Source of the DNA: Armatimonadota bacterium
GTDB taxonomy: Bacteria; Armatimonadota; Fimbriimonadia; Fimbriimonadales; GBS-DC
NCBI GenBank assembly: GCA_023511915.1
Contig: JAIMAN010000018.1
Location: 1-45,198, forward strand
Direction: 5' to 3'
DNA: 45,198 nucleotides
Shown here piece after piece: positions 1-8,730 of the stretch. The translations under genes were made by a program, and so were the position numbers. The number at the start of each line of letters is the position of its first letter. The first letter of the stretch is position 1. The notes below the pieces were generated by a model, which saw nothing but the letters and a program-made list of their open reading frames with translations, searched no databases and was not told where the DNA came from.

Positions 1-75
1 CGGCGTAGCTCAGTTGGTGAGAGCGACCGGCTCATACCCGGTAGGTCGGCGGTTCGAGTCCGCCCGCCGCTACCA
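1..75 (+). tRNA. tRNA with CAU anticodon (Met-type), 5' end cut by window
   Basis: Cloverleaf visible by pairing: anticodon stem ACCGG/CCGGT (26-30/38-42) around loop CTCATAC with anticodon CAT at 33-35; T-stem GGCGG/CCGCC (48-52/60-64) around TTCGAGT; 3' acceptor strand CGCCGCT (65-71), discriminator A72, encoded CCA 73-75. The acceptor pairs with the first five bases plus two bases that must lie before the window, so the gene lacks its first two nucleotides here. The anticodon stem lacks the three G:C pairs typical of initiator tRNA, so it is an elongator Met tRNA or the lysidine-modified Ile2 tRNA; the sequence alone does not decide which. Confidence 0.95.
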
Positions 76-172
76 GCCCGAATCTGTGTTCAAATCCGCT
101 CTCTGCACCCCACTTGCCCGCGCCACCAATCGGCGCGACCGGTGGGTCTGAACGCCTCCAATACGCCGTGCC

Positions 173-213
173 AAAAAATTTACCCCCTAAGCCCTGCTAA
201 TAGAGCTTAGGGG
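173..213 (-). terminator. Intrinsic terminator downstream of nrdA
   Basis: Inverted repeat CCCCTAAGC (184-192) / GCTTAGGGG (205-213), a perfect 9-bp stem with a 12-nt loop. On the minus strand it is followed within a few bases by TTTTTT (178-173). It lies 19 bp past the nrdA stop and fits a rho-independent terminator for nrdB-nrdA. Confidence 0.8.
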
Positions 214-231
214 TCGGGGCGAGCGGTCAGC

Positions 232-1899
232 TCACGCCTCGCACACGCGACAGCTCAGTAGCAGCTCGCGATTGAACTCCTGCGCGGCGTTCACGCTGTA
301 TTGGTAATACAGCGACTTCACGCCCATCTCCGCCGCCCGCAGCAGCAGCAGGTTGATGTCGCGCACGGGCGTCTCGGGGTGGATCATCAGGTTCAGCGAC
401 TGCCCCTGATCGATAGACGCCTGCCGCTGCGCCGCCTGCTGCACCAGCGTCATCTGCGAGATTTCGCTGAAGGTCTTGAAAGTGTCGCGCTCCTCGTCGC
501 TCAGGAAGTCCAGGTGTTGCACCGAGCCGTCGTGCGCGGCGATGCTCTGCCACACCTCATCGGTGTCCTTGCCGCGCTCGCGCAACACCTCTTGCAGGTA
601 CGGGTTCTTGAAGGTGGTCTTCACCTTCGCGAGATCCTTTACATGGTAGTTGCTCATAAACGGCTCGATGGAGGGCGAGACCTGCCCCAAGATGAACGAC
701 GACGACTTGGTCGGCGCAATCGCCAGCAGGGTCGCGTTGCGCCGACCCGTGCCCTTGAGGTACTCTGGCTCGCCAAAGCGACGCGCCAAATCCATCGAGG
801 CGTTGTACGCGCGGTCGTGAATCGTGCGGAACACCTCCGTGTTCAGCCGATAGGCGTCCATACTCTCGATGGGGATGCGCTTGGACTGCAGCAGCGAGTG
901 CCAGCCCAGCACGCCCAGCCCCAGCGCACGGTGGCGCACGGCGAAGTTGTACGCCCGATGCATAAACGGGATCCCCTCGACGCGCCGAATGAAGTCCTCC
1001 ATCACCGCGTCCAGGAAAAAGACCATCGTCTCCACCGCGTCAGTGTCTTTCCACTCGTCGTAGTGCAGCAAGTTCATCGACGACAGGCAGCACACGAAAC
1101 TTTCGTCCACGCTGGCGGGCAACATAATCTCGGTGCAGAGGTTGGAGGCGTAGATCCGCTTGCCGAGCCGCTTGTAGACTTCGGGTGCGCCGTTGTTCGC
1201 GTTGTCCTTGAAGAAGATGTAGGGGATGCCGACCTCCGAGCGCGCTTGCAGCACTTTCGCCCACAGGCGGCGTTTGTCGGCGTCGCCATCGCGCATCTGC
1301 TGCAGCCACTCGTTGCCCACGCACACGCCCCAGTAGAGCAGCTGGATGTCGCACCCCTCGCGCTGAATCCAGAGCCACTCTTCGATGTCGGGGTGTTCGA
1401 TGTCGATGTAGGCGGCGCACTGCCCGCGGCGCGTGCTACCCTGACTGAACACTTCGATCATGCGGTCGAACAGCTTGGCGAAAGAGAAGCTGCCGTTACT
1501 GGAGCCGTTATCGCGGATGGGCGCGCCGCGCGGGCGCAGCTTGCCGAAGTACGCCGAAGTGCCGCCGCCCAGCTTGGTCATCATCCCCACTTCGGACGCC
1601 GTGAACAAGATGGACGCCGAGTCGTCCTCGATGGAGCTGCCGTAGCAGGAGATGGGCAGCCCGCGATGCAAGCCGAAATTCGTCCACACGGGCGTCGCCA
1701 GCGAGTACCAGCCCCGCGCCATGTAGTCATAGAACTTGTCGCCGAAGCCCTCGATGCCCAGAATCCCTTCCGCATAGTCGGCAATCTGGCGGATGCGCTG
1801 TTCCGCACTCACACCTGGCAGGAGATAATCGCGCGAGAGGAACCGTCGGCTCTCCTCGTTGAGCCAATAGAATGGGGGTCTTTCCGTCGATGTCCGCAT
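232..1899 (-). CDS. nrdA: Ribonucleoside-diphosphate reductase class I, alpha (large) subunit
   Basis: Catalytic subunit that reduces ribonucleotides to deoxyribonucleotides for DNA synthesis, working with the radical-bearing beta subunit encoded just upstream (nrdB). The 555-residue protein has the expected active-site set: C85 in PISCYG, N253-L-C255-T-E257 (NLCTEI), C270 before CLSSMNL, the Tyr pair Y531-Y532 in LYYQ for radical transfer, and a C-terminal C550-R-V-C553 redox pair. It is short for NrdA because there is no N-terminal ATP-cone, so overall activity control by dATP is probably absent. The start is the ATG preceded by AGGAGG seven bases away; an in-frame ATG 15 bases upstream lacks such a site. 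No nrdI or nrdH lies next to it, which favours class Ia-like over Ib. Confidence 0.93.
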   Translation of the reverse strand: MRTSTERPPFYWLNEESRRFLSRDYLLPGVSAEQRIRQIADYAEGILGIEGFGDKFYDYMARGWYSLATPVWTNFGLHRGLPISCYGSSIEDDSASILFTASEVGMMTKLGGGTSAYFGKLRPRGAPIRDNGSSNGSFSFAKLFDRMIEVFSQGSTRRGQCAAYIDIEHPDIEEWLWIQREGCDIQLLYWGVCVGNEWLQQMRDGDADKRRLWAKVLQARSEVGIPYIFFKDNANNGAPEVYKRLGKRIYASNLCTEIMLPASVDESFVCCLSSMNLLHYDEWKDTDAVETMVFFLDAVMEDFIRRVEGIPFMHRAYNFAVRHRALGLGVLGWHSLLQSKRIPIESMDAYRLNTEVFRTIHDRAYNASMDLARRFGEPEYLKGTGRRNATLLAIAPTKSSSFILGQVSPSIEPFMSNYHVKDLAKVKTTFKNPYLQEVLRERGKDTDEVWQSIAAHDGSVQHLDFLSDEERDTFKTFSEISQMTLVQQAAQRQASIDQGQSLNLMIHPETPVRDINLLLLRAAEMGVKSLYYQYSVNAAQEFNRELLLSCRVCEA

Positions 1900-1970
1900 G
1901 ATAGCCTCCTTCAATTGAATCGGGGGCGCAGCGGCGCGCCATGCGCCGCCACGCCCCGTCTGCGCTCCGC

Positions 1971-2945
1971 TCAGAACAAAGCGTCTTCGCTGAAACTTTT
2001 CATCTTCTTGGAGTAGGTGATACTCCGCTTGTTGAAAAAGTCGTTCTCTTTGGTGGCGAGCAGCTCCTCGTCGAACCAGCGCGTCGCGGCGAGCGCGGTC
2101 TCGTCCACCGTGAAGTAGGGGCGGATGCCCACACTGCGCAGCGAGTTATTGAAGCGGTTCTTCAGGAAGGCGTCCACCTGATGGCGCGGTAGGTACTCCA
2201 GCTCGCCGCGCTCGAAAATCCAGTCCACAATCCGCTCCTCGGCGGCGTAGGCGCGCTCGACGGCGTGCAGAATCGCGTCTTCCGTCTCCGCGCCGAACCA
2301 TTCGGGGTACTCGTGCTGCAGGATGCGCACCAGCTCCACGCCGAACATACCGTGAATCTGCTCCTCTTTGCTGGTCGCCTCCACGATGTTGGAGACGCCC
2401 TTGAACGCCGCGCGATGCTTGTTGAATGCCATAATAATTAGGAACTGCGAGAAGAGCGAGATATGCTCCACGAACGCGGAGAACAATAGCACGGTGAGCG
2501 CGAACTGACGGTTGTCGCTGCTGCGCATGCCCTCTTGCGCCTGCTGGAGATACTGCACGCGTTCGCTGATCGCAGGGATGCTGTGAATCTTCTCGAACTC
2601 GCCGCTTAGTCCCAGCATGTCCAGCAGGTGCGAGTAGGCGTTGGCGTGGCGCACCTCGCTTTCGGCGAAGGTCATGCCCACTTCGGCGATTTCGGGCTTG
2701 GGCATGCGATCGTAGATTCGCGCCCAGAAGGTCTTCACCGAGACTTCAATCTGGGAGATGGCAAGCATAGTGTTTTTGAGCGCGTTGCGCTCGTGTGGCT
2801 CAGTGCGCGCGTACCAGTCCTGCACATCGCCCGACAGCGAGAACTCGGTATGCAGCCAGTAGGAATGGCGGATGGCGTCCCGAAACTTCAGCAGGTCGGG
2901 ATACTCATACGGCTTCAAATGCACCCGTTTTTCGAACAGCGCCAT
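1971..2945 (-). CDS. nrdB: Ribonucleoside-diphosphate reductase class I, beta (radical) subunit
   Basis: Beta subunit (324 aa) that houses the metal cofactor and passes a radical to the alpha subunit. Ferritin-like ligands line up: E67 (first carboxylate), E97-x-x-H100, E160, and E195-x-x-H198 in EEQIHGMFG. A tyrosine, Y104, sits four residues after H100, where the radical Tyr of E. coli NrdB (Y122) lies, so it is probably a Tyr-radical enzyme. A hydrophobic, mobile C-terminal tail (ends EDALF) is typical for docking to alpha. It is first in a two-gene unit: 71 bp separate its stop from the nrdA start. GGAGGG precedes the ATG. The promoter lies about 100 bp upstream in a region rich in inverted repeats. 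Confidence 0.93.
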   Translation of the reverse strand: MALFEKRVHLKPYEYPDLLKFRDAIRHSYWLHTEFSLSGDVQDWYARTEPHERNALKNTMLAISQIEVSVKTFWARIYDRMPKPEIAEVGMTFAESEVRHANAYSHLLDMLGLSGEFEKIHSIPAISERVQYLQQAQEGMRSSDNRQFALTVLLFSAFVEHISLFSQFLIIMAFNKHRAAFKGVSNIVEATSKEEQIHGMFGVELVRILQHEYPEWFGAETEDAILHAVERAYAAEERIVDWIFERGELEYLPRHQVDAFLKNRFNNSLRSVGIRPYFTVDETALAATRWFDEELLATKENDFFNKRSITYSKKMKSFSEDALF

Positions 2946-3047
2946 CGTTAGAACCCTCCATGTATGGTAGTTAATCGCGCAAAATCGCGATTTTTCTCGC
3001 CTACAGCCACAACCTGTAGCGGTACACCTTGTTGTGGCAGCGCGTGC

Positions 3048-3078
3048 AGTATACCCAATCCCTTGACGACTTTGTCAA
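3048..3078 (-). promoter_or_regulatory. Promoter of nrdBA
   Basis: Minus-strand TTGACA (3078-3073) and GGGTATACT with hexamer TATACT (3053-3048), 19-nt spacing. An 8-bp palindrome, CCCTTGAC/GTCAAGGG (3060-3081), covers the -35 and most of the spacer, so it could be an operator. Transcription would begin about 100 bp before nrdB, leaving a leader with further dyads. Confidence 0.6.
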
Positions 3079-3272
3079 GGGGTTAAGGGGCAGGAATGTT
3101 AAATTTGCCCCCAAATCTGGGGGATGCGAGACGCGCGAGTGGACAACGGACGCATCGAGCGCGTGAACCTGAACCAGTGGGCGAACCCGTGCGCGGGCGT
3201 GACGCAACGGGCGTCTCTTCCCGATCGTCGCGAGGCAATAGCTACCCAGAAACCGCGCGTCTAATCGTCATG

Positions 3273-3299
3273 CGGCGGGCAGCGCAACGTTGCCCGCCG
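3273..3299 (-). terminator. Stem-loop downstream of M1 peptidase gene
   Basis: CGGCGGGCA/TGCCCGCCG, perfect 9-bp stem, 9-nt loop, starting 8 bp after the peptidase stop codon. No T-run follows, so it would be a weak or rho-assisted terminator or an mRNA 3' stabiliser. Confidence 0.4.
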
Positions 3300-3306
3300 A
3301 TTGGTC

Positions 3307-5517
3307 TTAGCACCCGTTCCCAAACGCGAACAGCACCAGCAGTAAGTCCGCGTCATCCACCGAGTTGTCGCCGTTGGCGTCTTCAGGGCGCGCGCCTTGC
3401 GCCCCGAACGCGAACAGCACCGCGAGTAGGTCGGCGTCGTCCACGCAGCCGTCGCCGGTGATGTCGCCGTTGGCTGCCAGCACGCGCAGGGGCAGCGTCG
3501 CCTCGCCACTGGGCACACCGTCGCCCGACGGCAACTGCCCGAAATACTCGCCGTCCAGCGCCAGCCCCGAATTGGTCGCCGTGACGGTCGGCGCAATCCG
3601 AACAGTGTAGGCGTCGGGCTTGAGCGGCTGGGCAAGCGTCAGGCGCACGCGCCGCGCGTTGGCGTCGTAGGCGAAGTTCGCGCTGACCGCGCCTTGCGTC
3701 GCGCCCGTGAGTTGCACCTGCGCGCTGTTGATCTGCACGGGCGTCTGGAAGTAGAGGTCAATCTGGCTCACGGGCTGCGTCGCCAGCCCAGGCGCGGGGT
3801 TCATCTCCACAATCACGGGCGGTCCGGGGCGGTAGGTCTCGGCGTTCGAGCCGCCCTTCAGAATCCACTCGTCGGGGTCAAACGCCAGATTCGAAACCGC
3901 GCCCGACACGGGGATCACATAATACTGCGTCGGCGCACTGTTCCAAACGCGCAAATCCTGCGATTGGCTGCCGATTTGCGCCCGCAACCCGATAGGCATC
4001 GTGTAGACTCCATAGCTGCTCTGTTGTGTCTGGCGAATGGAAAGCAGCAGGTAGTCCTTGGTGTTCACGCGGGTGGTCGTCCAACCCCAGGTGTAGGTCG
4101 GCGCGCCCGTGCCGTACACCCACGGCTGGAAGAACCAGTCCATCGAGCCGCCCCAAAGCTCCTCCGCAACGGCTTGGAAATCGGCGGTGGTCGCGTGGCT
4201 GTAGGCGTAGCGCTGACGGTAGCGGGCGAGTAGCTCGAAAAACCGCTCCGTGCCCAGCACCCAGCGCAGCTGGTGCAGCACCCACGCGCCCTTGCGGTAG
4301 GCGAAGTTCGAGCTGAAAATCGCGTTCACGCTACTGGTGTCGTAGCGGTAGACGCTGCCGCCCAGGCTGCTGGGGCGACGGTTCAGCATTGCCGTGCGCA
4401 GCGCAGCAGGGTCGCTCACGCCGTTTCGGAACTCCTCCCACAACGCCTCCGAGTAGGTTGCGAAGCCCTCGTTCAGCCAGATGTCGTTCCAAGTGGCGCA
4501 GGTCACCATATTGCCCCACCACTGGTGCGCCAGCTCGTGCGCCGTCAGCGATTCGCCAAAACCGCCCTGCCCGCTCATCGTCTGATGCTCCATCCCCCCG
4601 CCGAACTGGAACTGGTAGATGCCGTACCGCTCCCGAATGAACGGATACTCGCCGAACAGGTCGCTGAACACTTGCAGCATCGGGATGCACCGCTCCCACG
4701 CGGCGCGGTTGGCTGCCGTGTTGTTTTCGGGGTAGATGTAGAAGTCCACAGGCATCGTGCGCCCGTTGTAGGTGAAGGTGCGCGACCAACTCTGGTAGTT
4801 TGTCGCGGCGAAGGCGACCAGATACGGCACAATCGGGTAGGTATGCTCGTAGCGGTAGCGGCGGCGGTTGTTGGGCAGGTCGGCGGTCTCGGTCAGCATC
4901 CCGTTGGCGACGGCGAACATATCGCGGGGCGTGATTAGCGTGAAGGTCAGCGTCGCCTTGTCGGTGTTCTCGTCTTTGGCGGGCCACCAAGTGTAGGCGT
5001 AAAACGGCTGGCTCAGCGTCGCGACAATCACCGCCCCCGACGCGCGCGTCGTGAAGTCTATCGAGCCGAACCCGCGCGAGACGGGCACGCCCTGATACTC
5101 CACGCGCAGTTCGAACACCTCGCCCTGCGTGTAGGGGCGGTCGAACTCGGCGCGCACAGTGGTGATGCTCTCGCGCACGAACGATATTGGGCGCCCATCC
5201 AGTCGCAGCCCTGTAATCAGGAAGTTCTCGCGCAGGCGGAAGCGAAATGCGCTTAGCGTCGGCTGCAACACCTTAACGCGCATCAGGCACGCGCCAATCA
5301 GCGTCTGTGTGCTGGGCACGACCTCGAGGGTCAGGTCGTAGTGCAAGACATCGGTCAGCTGTGGGTCTTGAACAAGCGATGGGAACGAGAGAAGCGCGAC
5401 TTCGGGGTGCTTGACGGCAGCGGCGTGCGCGCGCCCACACAATGCGCATCCATCACTGCCTGCCCACGCGAAAAGCACACTCCAACAAACGAAACTTACT
5501 GCCCATAGCGCACGCAT
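3307..5517 (-). CDS. Secreted M1-family zinc metallopeptidase with dockerin-like C-terminal tail
   Basis: Exported aminopeptidase N-like enzyme, 736 aa. It starts with a hydrophobic signal sequence (MRALWAVSFVCWSVLFAWA). The M1 catalytic core is clear: exopeptidase motif GGMEHQ, then H327-E-L-A-H331 and E350 in WLNEGFATY (zinc ligands His, His, Glu). About 50 C-terminal residues form two Asp-rich loops (DITGDGCVDDADLL and DANGDNSVDDADLL) like type I dockerin or EF-hand calcium loops, and the protein ends in Gly-Cys; the WD40 protein at 17.7 kb ends the same way. The chosen ATG lies 6 nt after a perfect TATAAT; an upstream in-frame ATG overlaps that promoter. The gene follows a LolA-like gene on the same strand, and its promoter touches that gene's stop. 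Substrate unknown. Confidence 0.88.
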   Translation of the reverse strand: MRALWAVSFVCWSVLFAWAGSDGCALCGRAHAAAVKHPEVALLSFPSLVQDPQLTDVLHYDLTLEVVPSTQTLIGACLMRVKVLQPTLSAFRFRLRENFLITGLRLDGRPISFVRESITTVRAEFDRPYTQGEVFELRVEYQGVPVSRGFGSIDFTTRASGAVIVATLSQPFYAYTWWPAKDENTDKATLTFTLITPRDMFAVANGMLTETADLPNNRRRYRYEHTYPIVPYLVAFAATNYQSWSRTFTYNGRTMPVDFYIYPENNTAANRAAWERCIPMLQVFSDLFGEYPFIRERYGIYQFQFGGGMEHQTMSGQGGFGESLTAHELAHQWWGNMVTCATWNDIWLNEGFATYSEALWEEFRNGVSDPAALRTAMLNRRPSSLGGSVYRYDTSSVNAIFSSNFAYRKGAWVLHQLRWVLGTERFFELLARYRQRYAYSHATTADFQAVAEELWGGSMDWFFQPWVYGTGAPTYTWGWTTTRVNTKDYLLLSIRQTQQSSYGVYTMPIGLRAQIGSQSQDLRVWNSAPTQYYVIPVSGAVSNLAFDPDEWILKGGSNAETYRPGPPVIVEMNPAPGLATQPVSQIDLYFQTPVQINSAQVQLTGATQGAVSANFAYDANARRVRLTLAQPLKPDAYTVRIAPTVTATNSGLALDGEYFGQLPSGDGVPSGEATLPLRVLAANGDITGDGCVDDADLLAVLFAFGAQGARPEDANGDNSVDDADLLLVLFAFGNGC

Positions 5518-5523
5518 GCGCCT

Positions 5524-5529
5524 ATTATA
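5524..5529 (-). promoter_or_regulatory. -10 element (TATAAT) of M1 peptidase gene, leaderless type
   Basis: Minus-strand GTGTATAAT ends 6 nt before the ATG, so transcription should start at or next to the start codon. No Shine-Dalgarno sequence fits between. It lies immediately past the stop codon of the LolA-like gene. Confidence 0.7.
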
Positions 5530-5531
5530 CA

Positions 5532-6221
5532 CTACTTGCTGGCGGCGAAGGTCTGCTCCGAGACCTCCACATTCGGCTTGGCGTCGAACTCCATAATCAG
5601 CACGAACGCGCCAGGCTGCTCTTCAATCTTGACCTCGGTGCGGATTGTGAGGCTGGTCATCAGCGTGGTCGTCTTGTCGATGACGATTTCCAGCGCGTCC
5701 TCCTTGTTGCGCTCGTTTTTGATGCGCCCCATCAGCACGACCTGTTTGTCGTCTTCGCGGGCGAGGCGCAGTTGCGTGATTTGCTTGCGGAACTTCTCTT
5801 GGCTGGCGCGCCCCCCGACAAGGAACACGAGGTCGTAGGTGGGCAAGACGCCCGCGTCGGTCAGTTGTTCCAGCAGCGCGGCGCCCGAGTTGGCAACGGG
5901 CTTGGACTCACCGCCCGCCGTGAAGGTTTGCCCATTAGACACATAGCGTTGCCCCTCGTCTTTGGCGTTCAGGTCTTTGACCAGCAGGTTCAAGCGTGCG
6001 GGGGGCTGCGCGGTGTAGGCGTAGAGGTACTTCTGGATGGGGGTTCCGTCGGGCGTGCGCGGGGTGACCATCAGCACGGTAAGCGTCGTTTTGCTCTGCA
6101 GGCTCTGCAGTTGGCTGTAGGCTTGGAAGCACTTCTGCAGCCACTCGTCGGCGGCTTTGTCCACCTGCGCCCAGCCGCACGCCGCGCACAGCAACGCCAG
6201 TAAAACGCCAGCCCTTCGCAT
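5532..6221 (-). CDS. LolA-like (outer-membrane lipoprotein carrier fold) secreted protein
   Basis: Protein of 229 aa with an N-terminal signal sequence ([19 protein letters not shown]) and a pattern typical of LolA/DUF2092-type proteins: a helical start, then alternating beta strands ([39 protein letters not shown]) that curve around a hydrophobic cavity. Members of this group move lipoproteins or bind lipids in the periplasm, but many copies have no assigned role, so the function is inferred from fold only. There is no clear lipobox. The ATG is set by TACACT nine bases upstream; an earlier in-frame ATG overlaps that promoter. It is followed directly by the M1 peptidase gene, which has its own promoter. 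Confidence 0.6.
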   Translation of the reverse strand: MRRAGVLLALLCAACGWAQVDKAADEWLQKCFQAYSQLQSLQSKTTLTVLMVTPRTPDGTPIQKYLYAYTAQPPARLNLLVKDLNAKDEGQRYVSNGQTFTAGGESKPVANSGAALLEQLTDAGVLPTYDLVFLVGGRASQEKFRKQITQLRLAREDDKQVVLMGRIKNERNKEDALEIVIDKTTTLMTSLTIRTEVKIEEQPGAFVLIMEFDAKPNVEVSEQTFAASK

Positions 6222-6230
6222 AGCAGGGAA

Positions 6231-6236
6231 AGTGTA
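6231..6236 (-). promoter_or_regulatory. -10 element (GGGGTACACT) of LolA-like gene
   Basis: Minus-strand TACACT preceded by GGGG, ending 9 nt before the ATG; matches the window-wide leaderless motif. Confidence 0.6.
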
Positions 6237-6258
6237 CCCCACTGCGAACTGCAAGGCT

Positions 6259-7563
6259 GTGCGCGTGTGGGCGATTGGACTGGGGCTTATCCTGCTGCTG
6301 AACCTGCTGGGGGGCGCACGCTGGCACTACGACGACGGCTTGCACGACGGCTTCGAGAACTTAGACACGCGCGTCATTCTGCAGCGGTTGCAGCAGCCCC
6401 ACTCGGTTGGGCAATGGTTTGTGGGCGACTGGGTGCTGGGCAACGGGTTTTATCGCCCGCTGCCCAGCGTGCTGTACCAGGTGGACTATTGGCTGTGGGG
6501 CGATGCCTTGCTGCGCTGGAAGTGGACGAACGGGCTGCTGGCGACGGCGGCTGTGCTTGCGCTGGTGGGGTTCCTGTATACGCTTACGGGGCGTCAGCGG
6601 GTTGCACTTGCGGCAGGGCTGGCGTTCACGCTGTGGCAGACGGGCTTCGCGCCGCCAATGCCGCTCTGGGTGGGATTCGGGCTGTTGGCGGCGGGCGTCG
6701 TGTGGGGCTACTGGCAGGGCGATTGGCGGCGGGGCGCGGTGTGGGGCGCGCTCGCCTTCGCGCTCGTGGTGGAGTGGGGCTTCATCGGCAACCTGCCCGA
6801 CATCCACACGCAGTCGTTCGCCTACCGCGCGATGGGCTGGATTCCAGGGCGCACGGCGACGCTGATGACGCTGTTCGCGCTGCTGGCGTTGTGGGGCGCG
6901 GCGGGCTACGCCCGCACGGGACGCGCTCGCTGGGCTGGGCTGACGCTCGGCGGCTTCGTCGGCGCGATGCTGTGCTACGAACAGTTCGCCGCGTTGCCCG
7001 TGCTGATGGCGATGGCGGTATGGGCAGTACGCCCGCCGCGGGCGTTGGCGATTCGCGCGGGCGCGGTGTGTCTGGCGTGCTTGTTGCTGCTCGCGCCCTA
7101 CACCGCCTTCTATCGGGCGCATATCCCGACGCAGACGCAGTATCACCAGCAGCGCGTCAAGCGACAGAAGACGCTGCCGATGACCGTCCTCACTTGGCTT
7201 GTGCCGCCCGCACCCGAAGCGTGGACACAGGTGGACTTGGCGCGCACTGCGCCGTTCAGCCTGTTGTTCCCGCGGTTCTGGCTGGCGCAGGTGGGGCTGG
7301 TCGCGTATTTGGTTGCGCTGCGGTACGGGCTGCGCTCGCGCTTTGGGTGGCTGGGCTGGCTGGGATCGCTGTTGGCGTATGCGCCCGCTGCGCCGCTATT
7401 GCCGCTGATGCACTACTACTACCTGCCCGCCGCGCTGCGCGCCCTCTGGTGGGGTATACTTCTGACATGCCTGTATACGCTGCGCCCGACGAGAAGGGCT
7501 ACTTCGGTCGCTATGGTGGACGCTTCGTGCCTGAAACGCTCATCCCAGCCCTCGACGAACTGA
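6259..7563 (+). CDS. Polytopic membrane protein, GT-C glycosyltransferase-like
   Basis: About 434 residues, mostly hydrophobic with roughly ten predicted membrane spans. After the first span comes an acidic loop ([10 protein letters not shown]), then [20 protein letters not shown]. The same arrangement (acidic loop, then YFRPL, then a span) occurs in the TPR membrane protein at 39.1 kb and is typical of GT-C or PMT/TMTC-like proteins, so a lipid-linked sugar transferase is possible but unproven. The start is uncertain; GTG at 6259 is the first good candidate past the divergent LolA-like promoter. The gene overlaps trpB by 97 bp in another frame, and its last 30 or so residues are polar and unlike a membrane protein, so the 3' end may have run on into trpB after loss of an earlier stop. 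Confidence 0.55.
   Translation: MRVWAIGLGLILLLNLLGGARWHYDDGLHDGFENLDTRVILQRLQQPHSVGQWFVGDWVLGNGFYRPLPSVLYQVDYWLWGDALLRWKWTNGLLATAAVLALVGFLYTLTGRQRVALAAGLAFTLWQTGFAPPMPLWVGFGLLAAGVVWGYWQGDWRRGAVWGALAFALVVEWGFIGNLPDIHTQSFAYRAMGWIPGRTATLMTLFALLALWGAAGYARTGRARWAGLTLGGFVGAMLCYEQFAALPVLMAMAVWAVRPPRALAIRAGAVCLACLLLLAPYTAFYRAHIPTQTQYHQQRVKRQKTLPMTVLTWLVPPAPEAWTQVDLARTAPFSLLFPRFWLAQVGLVAYLVALRYGLRSRFGWLGWLGSLLAYAPAAPLLPLMHYYYLPAALRALWWGILLTCLYTLRPTRRATSVAMVDASCLKRSSQPSTN
7455..7460 (+). promoter_or_regulatory. -10 element (GGGGTATACT) of trpB, inside the preceding gene
   Basis: TATACT ends 6 nt before the trpB ATG. It lies within the coding sequence of the membrane protein gene. No -35 is evident. 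It predicts a leaderless trpB mRNA. Confidence 0.7.
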
Positions 7564-8675
7564 CCGAAGCGTACCTGCGCCTCAAAGACGACCCCGACTT
7601 CCAGCGCGAGTTGAACTACTACCTGATTACCTTCGCGGGGCGACCGACGCCGTTGTATTACGCGGCGAACCTCAGCCGCGCGCTGGGACGCCATGTCTAC
7701 ATCAAGCGCGAAGACCTGTGCCACACGGGGGCGCACAAGATCAACAACGCGCTGGGGCAGGCGCTGTTGGCGCGGCGAATGGGTAAGCAGCGCATCATCG
7801 CCGAGACGGGCGCAGGACAACACGGTGTCGCCACCGCTACTGTCTGCGCCCTGCTGGGGCTGCACTGCGAGGTCTACATGGGCGCGGAAGACATGCGCCG
7901 CCAAGCGCTGAATGTGTTCCGCATGCAGCTCTTGGGCGCGAAGGTCGTGCCCGTCCACAGCGGCACAGCGACGCTCAAAGACGCCACCAGCGAAGCGATT
8001 CGCGACTGGGTCACCAATGTGCGCACGACGCACTACATCATCGGCTCGTGCGTCGGTCCGCACCCGTACCCGATGATGGTGCGCGACTTCCAGTCAGTGA
8101 TTGGGCGCGAGGCGCGGGAACAGATTCTGGCGTATGCAGGTCGGCTGCCCGATGCGGTGGTCGCCTCCGTGGGCGGCGGCAGCAACGCAATCGGCATTTT
8201 CTACCCGTTTATCGAGGACGAGGGGGTGCGGCTGATTGGCGTGGAGGCGGCGGGGCACGGGCTGAACACCGACGCGCACTCCGCAAGCCTCGTGGCGGGC
8301 GAGTACGGCGTGCTGCACGGCTCCGCCAGCCTCGTGCTGCAGACCGACGACGGGCAGATTCGGCTCACGCACTCGGTGTCGGCGGGGCTGGACTACCCTG
8401 GTGTGGGTCCCGAACACGCCTACCTCAAAGAGATTGGACGCGCCGAGTACGCCGCCGCGACCGACGAGGAAGCGCTGGGCGCGTTCGTGTGGCTCGCACG
8501 GCATGAGGGCATCATCCCCGCGCTGGAATGCGCCCATGCGTTCGCCTACCTGAAAGACCTCGCGCCGGCGCTGCCGCCCGACGCAGTGATTCTGGTGAAC
8601 CTGTCGGGGCGCGGCGACAAGGATGTTGCACAGGTAGCCGAACTGTTGACGCAACAGGGCGCGGCAGAGGAATAA
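7467..8675 (+). CDS. trpB: Tryptophan synthase beta chain
   Basis: PLP enzyme that joins indole and serine to give tryptophan, normally in an alpha2beta2 complex with TrpA. The 402-aa protein shows the full family signature: N-terminal [17 protein letters not shown] lysine K91 in [13 protein letters not shown], phosphate-binding [21 protein letters not shown], and C-terminal LSGRGDKDV. Length is standard for TrpB1, which pairs with TrpA. The ATG is supported by the family N-terminus and by TATACT six bases upstream. No trpA, trpC or trpE is adjacent, so the tryptophan genes are dispersed. The gene starts inside the 3' end of the preceding membrane protein gene. Confidence 0.96.
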   Translation: MPVYAAPDEKGYFGRYGGRFVPETLIPALDELTEAYLRLKDDPDFQRELNYYLITFAGRPTPLYYAANLSRALGRHVYIKREDLCHTGAHKINNALGQALLARRMGKQRIIAETGAGQHGVATATVCALLGLHCEVYMGAEDMRRQALNVFRMQLLGAKVVPVHSGTATLKDATSEAIRDWVTNVRTTHYIIGSCVGPHPYPMMVRDFQSVIGREAREQILAYAGRLPDAVVASVGGGSNAIGIFYPFIEDEGVRLIGVEAAGHGLNTDAHSASLVAGEYGVLHGSASLVLQTDDGQIRLTHSVSAGLDYPGVGPEHAYLKEIGRAEYAAATDEEALGAFVWLARHEGIIPALECAHAFAYLKDLAPALPPDAVILVNLSGRGDKDVAQVAELLTQQGAAEE

Positions 8676-8730
8676 GCGCATTCAAGCAGGACTCTGCTCG
8701 CCTTGCTGCGAATCTGTAAGCGAGCGGCTT

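Larger units (their letters stand above)
2946..3306. other. Gene-free region with several inverted repeats upstream of nrdB
   Basis: No convincing gene. It holds dyads CTACAG/CTGTAG (3001-3019), GCCACAAC/GTTGTGGC (3007-3038), CCCTTGAC/GTCAAGGG (3060-3081), CCCCCA/TGGGGG (3108-3123) and CGGCGGGCA/TGCCCGCCG (3273-3299). The first two share bases and so could form alternative structures in the nrdB leader RNA. The 3108-3123 hairpin and the 3273-3299 hairpin lie past the end of the upstream M1 peptidase gene and may help end its transcript, although neither has a clean U-tract. I see no recognisable NrdR boxes. Confidence 0.5.

Noticed and set aside
301-2016. Long forward reading frame over nrdA
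   Set aside because: Antisense to a fully conserved gene; composition is that of a GC-rich shadow frame with no protein family.
3001-3207. Small reverse reading frame ending in YCTRCHNKVYRYRLWL
   Set aside because: Overlaps the nrdB promoter and several hairpins; no ribosome site, and the CxxCH match is too short to support a gene.
2946-3306. NrdR boxes or cobalamin riboswitch before nrdB
   Set aside because: No pair of NrdR-type 16-bp boxes and no cobalamin core motif could be found; a class I enzyme also makes B12 control less expected.
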